Source: Candidatus Albibeggiatoa sp. nov. NOAA | GTDB lineage: Bacteria > Pseudomonadota > Gammaproteobacteria > Beggiatoales > Beggiatoaceae | DNA length: 64,000 nucleotides | Assembly (NCBI GenBank): GCA_025800385.1 | Contig: JAOXRS010000257.1 | Coordinates: forward strand, 1 to 64,000 | Direction of reading: 5' to 3' | Shown here: one piece after another, positions 61,961 through 64,000 of the stretch | How positions within the stretch are numbered: position 1 is the stretch's first letter | How the letters are laid out: each line of letters begins with the position of its first letter | The notes under the pieces: model-generated | Told to the model about the DNA's origin: nothing | Database searches by the model: none | What the model saw: only the letters and a program-made list of their open reading frames with translations | Position numbers and translations under genes: made by a program

Positions 61961-64000
61961 TTAAACTTGTCGAACAGGTAAGTTATAAAAACGTTTACCC
62001 GTTGCAGCTGCTAAGGCATTGGCGACTGCGGGTGCAATCACAGGCGTTGCAGGCTCACCGACACCTGTTGGGGCTTCTGCTGATGGCACAATATGCACTT
62101 CAACATCAGGCATATCCGACATACGCGTCACAAGGTAATCATGATAATTACTTTGCACCACACGTCCTTTATCCAAGGTGATTTCACTGTTTAAAATCAT
62201 TGCCAAACCAAAGCCCATACCACCTTCCATTTGCGCTTTGACAATATCAGGATTCACCGCAACACCACAATCCACTGCAATCACGACTTTATCAACTTTG
62301 AAACTATTACCGTCAACACTGACATCTGCAACCATCGCCACGTAAGACTTAAACGATTCATGTACTGCAACACCACGGCCTTTACCTTCAGCGACATCTG
62401 AACCCCAGTTGGCTTTTTCGGCTGCCAATTTCAACACAGCGGCATGGCGAGGGTGATCTTTAAGTAATGCCAAACGATATTCCACAGGGTCTTTGCCTGC
62501 TTTAGTTGCAAGTTCATCGATAAAGGTTTCAGTACTGTAAGCGGTATGGGTTGAACCGACTGAACGCCACCATTGAACAGGTATACCGAATTCTGGCGAA
62601 CGTGTATCAACATATAAGTTGGGGATTTGATATGGTAAATTGTTCGCGCCTTCGACCGAAGTATGGTCAACCCCATTTTTAATCATAGCTGGTTCAAATG
62701 GCGTACCTTTAATAATCGATTGACCGACTAATTGATGTTGCCATGCTTTTGGCATACCGTCTTCATCTAATGTTGCACTAAGACGGTGCATATTGGCAGG
62801 ACGATACCAACCCGCTTGCATATCATCTTCTCGCGTCCAAACCAATTTAACAGGGACTTGTTTTTTCAACGCTTTAGCGATATGTGCCGTTTCAACTAAG
62901 TAATCTGATTTTGTATTGGCGCGGCGACCGAATGAACCGCCTGCATATAACATATTGATTGTGACTTTTTCAGGCTGCAAACCGAAAACGCCCGCCACCA
63001 TGGCTTGATCTAAAGTGTGCATTTGTTCGCCATTCCACACTTCTGCTTCATCACCACGATAATGAATCACACAATTTAATGGTTCCATCGCAGCGTGCGC
63101 GAGATAAGGAAAACGGTAGTCTGCTGTAATCACTTGCTCAGCTTTTTCTAACTCAGCAACAGCGTCACCATCGTCACGGGCAACTGCGCCTTTTCCATTT
63201 AATAATTCACTGAATTGATTGAAAATATCATCAGTGCTTAATTTAAATGCTTTGGAGTCATCCCATTCAATCTCTAATACATCACGGGCTTTTTTCGCTG
63301 TCCAGAAATCCTGAGCAACCACAGCCACACCAGAAGGAATAGTAATCACATCTTCAACCCCAGCAATCTTACGCGCGACAGTATCATCCACAGATTTTAC
63401 CGTTGCACCAAACAAGGGAGGATGCTTAACCACAGCGGTTAACATATCTGGCAATTGTACGTCTTGAGTAAACTGCGCTGTACCATTAACTTTGCCATTG
63501 GTATCTTTACGTGGTAATTTTTTACCAATTAAACGGAATTGGGCTGGGTCTTTAAGTTTGGGTTCAGCGGGTACAGCTTGTTTATTTGCAGCTTCGATTA
63601 ATTCGCCGAAAGTCGTAGATTGGTCGCCGTGGCTGACTTTGCCATCTTGTACCGTAATTTCAGCGGCTGGCACTTTCCATTGTTCTGCTGCGGCTGACAC
63701 TAACATGCTTCGGGCGGCTGCCCCTGCTTGACGTAATTGCATCCAAGAATTGGCAATCGCTGTACTGCCACCTGTACCTTGCGCTGGCCCCCAGAATAAA
63801 TTGTTATAACGCTTATGATCCGCAGGTGCACCAACAACTTTGACTTGCCCCCATGCTGCATCCAATTCTTCAGCAACAATCGTCGCTAAACCTGTATAAG
63901 CACCTTGTCCCATTTCCAAATGCTTAGAAATCACAGTGACTGTATTATCAGCATTAATATATAAAAAAGCGTTAGGGCTAAAAGTGGCATTCGCTGTAGC
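61961..64000 (-). CDS. Molybdenum hydroxylase large subunit (IorB-like), 5' end cut by window
   Basis: A molybdopterin-binding subunit of the xanthine oxidase family. 679 residues are visible; the reading frame continues past position 64000, so the N terminus is missing. The visible start FSPNAFLYINADNTVTV then LEMGQGAYTGL matches aldehyde dehydrogenase/isoquinoline 1-oxidoreductase beta subunits. Later motifs are GSFGRRANTKSDYLVE, EMGQG for the pterin and the C-terminal GVGEPATPVIAPAVANAL with the catalytic glutamate. The substrate is probably an aldehyde or N-heterocycle, not provable. xdhC and the MobA-like gene follow. Confidence 0.93.
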   Translation of the reverse strand, partial: ATANATFSPNAFLYINADNTVTVISKHLEMGQGAYTGLATIVAEELDAAWGQVKVVGAPADHKRYNNLFWGPAQGTGGSTAIANSWMQLRQAGAAARSMLVSAAAEQWKVPAAEITVQDGKVSHGDQSTTFGELIEAANKQAVPAEPKLKDPAQFRLIGKKLPRKDTNGKVNGTAQFTQDVQLPDMLTAVVKHPPLFGATVKSVDDTVARKIAGVEDVITIPSGVAVVAQDFWTAKKARDVLEIEWDDSKAFKLSTDDIFNQFSELLNGKGAVARDDGDAVAELEKAEQVITADYRFPYLAHAAMEPLNCVIHYRGDEAEVWNGEQMHTLDQAMVAGVFGLQPEKVTINMLYAGGSFGRRANTKSDYLVETAHIAKALKKQVPVKLVWTREDDMQAGWYRPANMHRLSATLDEDGMPKAWQHQLVGQSIIKGTPFEPAMIKNGVDHTSVEGANNLPYQIPNLYVDTRSPEFGIPVQWWRSVGSTHTAYSTETFIDELATKAGKDPVEYRLALLKDHPRHAAVLKLAAEKANWGSDVAEGKGRGVAVHESFKSYVAMVADVSVDGNSFKVDKVVIAVDCGVAVNPDIVKAQMEGGMGFGLAMILNSEITLDKGRVVQSNYHDYLVTRMSDMPDVEVHIVPSAEAPTGVGEPATPVIAPAVANALAAATGKRFYNLPVRQV

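Overview
The window reads as one stretch of chromosome from a Gram-negative gammaproteobacterium. The evidence is LptD, a type II secretion secretin, Hfq next to HflX, RppH, UbiX, RecC, SbcCD and a TRAP transporter. Base composition is low in G+C, with very AT-rich intergenic DNA. The mix of a large sensory repertoire, big secreted proteins, a V-type ATPase subunit and a STAND NTPase would fit a Thiotrichales/Beggiatoa-like bacterium, but that placement is inference only. I saw no rRNA, tRNA, CRISPR array, transposase or phage genes.

Layout. 0-8 kb: a receiver-PAS-histidine kinase, a small HAD protein, an orphan cobalamin/siderophore-type binding protein, a ubiX / Lon-substrate-domain / PEGA operon, an Mth938-like protein, an acyltransferase and a family 2 glycosyltransferase. 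8-11 kb: a STAND NTPase with TPR tail whose base composition changes inside the gene. 11-20 kb: dnaA (without dnaN), a secreted beta-propeller, rppH, a poly-HAMP chemoreceptor, pdxA with a FlgO-like lipoprotein, and hfq-hflX. 20-25 kb: a sensor kinase/regulator pair resembling the proteobacterial dedicated sortase system, and TRAP subunits DctQ-DctM. 25-32 kb: a secreted RCC1-repeat protein, the metK / TM2 protein / ahcY cluster, and a gene-free kilobase. 32-46 kb: a YhaO-type nuclease, gspC-gspD, a 1205-residue acidic secreted protein, lptD, a small secreted Ala-rich protein and an exported TPR-CHAT protein. 46-49 kb: long AT-rich spacers, a tiny membrane protein and an orphan V-ATPase subunit I. 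49-60 kb: hrcA-sbcD-sbcC, small zinc-ribbon and DUF1737-like genes, recC, an Mrr-type nuclease and an alpha/beta hydrolase. 60-64 kb: molybdenum-hydroxylase maturation genes and the hydroxylase subunit itself, which runs off the right edge.

How the genes fit together. Most are housekeeping. MetK and AhcY make S-adenosylmethionine and clear S-adenosylhomocysteine. SbcCD, RecC and the YhaO-like protein handle DNA ends. Hfq, HflX, RppH and HrcA act on RNA, ribosomes and the heat-shock response. The MobA-like protein, XdhC and the large hydroxylase subunit form a molybdoenzyme module. A recurring feature is separation of genes that usually travel with partners: dnaA without dnaN, gspCD without gspE-M, recC without recB/recD, YhaO without YhaN, DctQM without DctP, V-ATPase I without the rest, and the sortase-type two-component pair without a sortase. 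The most interesting loci are the mosaic STAND NTPase, the poly-HAMP receptor, the exported CHAT protein and the two large repeat-containing secreted proteins. I did not find a multi-gene system that I could defend as wholly new.
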